NCBI GenBank assembly: GCA_003446545.1
Contig: DMAO01000274.1
Coordinates: forward strand, 1 to 7,248
Direction of reading: 5' to 3'
DNA length: 7,248 nucleotides
Origin: Sphaerochaeta sp.
GTDB taxonomy: Bacteria; Spirochaetota; Spirochaetia; Sphaerochaetales; Sphaerochaetaceae
Shown piece after piece: positions 6,042-7,248 of this stretch (positions within the stretch are counted from its first letter, which is position 1; every line of letters starts with the position of its first letter). Below the pieces are notes generated by a model. It worked only from the letters and a program-made list of their open reading frames with translations. It was not told the origin of the DNA and did no database searches. A program made the translations under genes and the position numbers.

Positions 6042-7248
6042 TTACCTAACTTTGTAGATTTCTTTCAAATTATAGATTCCAATGATTTTTTCGGCCATGT
6101 CACTACCTTTGGAAAAAGTCTGTACTTTGGTCGGTTTGTCGGGGTTTCCGAAGAATGTGTCAACTGTCTTGATCTTCTCCATTTCATCGAGGATGACATC
6201 GGTGGAAGCTTGTATGCCCTTCTTGTCCAGTTCCAATCTCAGCAGCGAACAGAGCCTGAAAGCAAGCACACAGTTGAATATGTGCACCTTGATCCTCTCG
6301 TCCTTCCAGTGGAACATCGGCCTGACCGACAGGTGGGAGGTGTCCTTCATCTGTCTGAACCCATGCTCGACATACCAGGCATTGCGGTATGAGGTTACGA
6401 TTTTCCCGTCGGAGAGGTCCCCCCGATCAGTGAAAAGCACGGTCTTGCCCAGGTCCCTGTCTATGATTCCATTCAGGATGGATGTGTTCGTCCCGAATTC
6501 AAGGAGAGGGAAGCCCTTCTCCTTGCCGTTCACCGTCCCTTTTCTTGAGGTTACCTTGAACCAGAACACACTGGCCATGAACTCCTTGGAGAGCATGCCT
6601 TTTGCCGAGTCCGTGACTGATTCGACAGTAGGGGCCTTGCCTTTGCGGATATCTCCCTCGGCTCTGGCAATGAGACGCTTCCTCAGTTCCTCCAGCCTGT
6701 TGGAGGCGTTGGCCATGTCCCTCATGACACCCTGCAGCTGGCCTTCCCTGAGTTTGGGATTGTCCACGACAATTGCGGTCGCCTTCTGCCCGTAGGCTTC
6801 GAAACCACTCATCCTGAAGGTGCTCTGGCCCTCCAGGCCATCACCTTCGAGCGGCGTGAACTGGGATTTGTCAACGGCAAAAAGCGTCTCGCACTGGTTC
6901 TTCTTCAGTCCGCCCACATAGTGGAACGGCATATCTTCACCATCGATGAGGTAGTCGAAGTTGTCCTTGGAGTTGTTTCCCCGGTCGAATACCACCGTTA
7001 TGGTCACATCCTTGCCTGATATCTTCCTTATGCGCTTCTTCAGGTTCCCCATCATGGTCAGGAACTGCTTTGAGTCGGGCCTGTTGCCCGGGTATGTCTC
7101 ATGGATAAGGGGTATGGAGAACCCCGGGGTGACCATCATGGCAAGTCCGACGGTCCTCAAATCGTTCCTCTTTGCCTTGTCATGCCCCCTTTGGGCACAT
7201 TCGCAGTCGGCCATCGTGTCTATGTATGTGAAGAAATTCGTGGCATCG
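6042..7248 (-). CDS. IS1634-family (IS4-group) DDE transposase, 5' end outside window
   Basis: This enzyme catalyses cut-and-paste movement of its insertion sequence. The 401 visible residues begin at the first catalytic region, DATNFF, whose Asp is the first complete codon at the window edge (7247-7245). The second catalytic Asp is in VVFDRGNNS (residue 88, codon 6986-6984) and the Glu in YVEHGFRQMKD (residue 294, codon 6368-6366). The long insert between them and the following VRPMFHWKDERIKVHIF fit the IS1634 branch of the IS4 group. The frame is open past the ATG at 7214, so that ATG is not the true start; the catalytic Asp lies upstream of it. The N-terminal domain is outside the window. 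Codons favour G or C at the third position (Lys nearly always AAG, Asn AAC, Phe TTC) more than the neighbouring genes do, until the last 35 or so codons. The reading frame is intact and all three catalytic residues are present, so the copy may be active. Confidence 0.9.
   Translation of the reverse strand, partial: DATNFFTYIDTMADCECAQRGHDKAKRNDLRTVGLAMMVTPGFSIPLIHETYPGNRPDSKQFLTMMGNLKKRIRKISGKDVTITVVFDRGNNSKDNFDYLIDGEDMPFHYVGGLKKNQCETLFAVDKSQFTPLEGDGLEGQSTFRMSGFEAYGQKATAIVVDNPKLREGQLQGVMRDMANASNRLEELRKRLIARAEGDIRKGKAPTVESVTDSAKGMLSKEFMASVFWFKVTSRKGTVNGKEKGFPLLEFGTNTSILNGIIDRDLGKTVLFTDRGDLSDGKIVTSYRNAWYVEHGFRQMKDTSHLSVRPMFHWKDERIKVHIFNCVLAFRLCSLLRLELDKKGIQASTDVILDEMEKIKTVDTFFGNPDKPTKVQTFSKGSDMAEKIIGIYNLKEIYKVR

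Noticed and set aside
1..7248. CRISPR array, tRNA or rRNA genes, toxin-antitoxin or defence genes
   Set aside because: No regularly spaced repeats, clover-leaf sequences, rRNA-like segments or recognisable defence proteins are visible on either strand.

Overview
The window looks like an ordinary bacterial chromosome segment of roughly balanced base composition. The product set is housekeeping: a sugar-phosphate mutase, a HAD phosphatase, an RlmI-type rRNA methyltransferase, a cysteine-cluster protein, a CorA-type transporter and an HD-domain protein. An insertion-sequence transposase runs off the right edge. The general style of the proteins and the IS1634-type element suggested a spirochaete of the Sphaerochaeta kind to me. 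That is recognition only, and I hold it weakly.

Layout. Positions 1-2082 hold a minus-strand pair: a HAD-family phosphatase followed, with a 14-base overlap, by a phosphoglucomutase/phosphomannomutase whose C-terminal end lies beyond position 1. At about 2080-2164 a compact divergent promoter region separates this pair from the plus-strand RlmI-like methyltransferase (2162-3388). Both promoters appear to place the transcription start on the ATG itself, so both mRNAs may be leaderless. Convergent to the methyltransferase, and sharing the four bases CTAA with its stop codon, is a minus-strand operon of at least two genes: corA (4077-5102), then a YkgJ-type Cys-cluster gene (3385-4029).

Upstream of corA is a small reading frame with a strong ribosome binding site and a hydrophobic helix. 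It is broken by an apparent -1 frameshift (5099-5250), and its end overlaps the corA start codon. A short stem-loop lies at the predicted 5' end of that transcript. Diverging from this operon is the HD-domain gene (5416-5967). An AT-rich junction of about 75 bases then leads to the transposase (6042 to beyond 7248, minus strand), which has the three expected DDE residues and a high-GC third-position codon bias unlike its neighbours.

I see no defence system, CRISPR array, tRNA, rRNA or phage module, and no obviously new multi-gene system. The observations most worth checking are the paired leaderless promoters at 2080-2164 and the frameshifted small membrane protein or leader peptide in front of corA.
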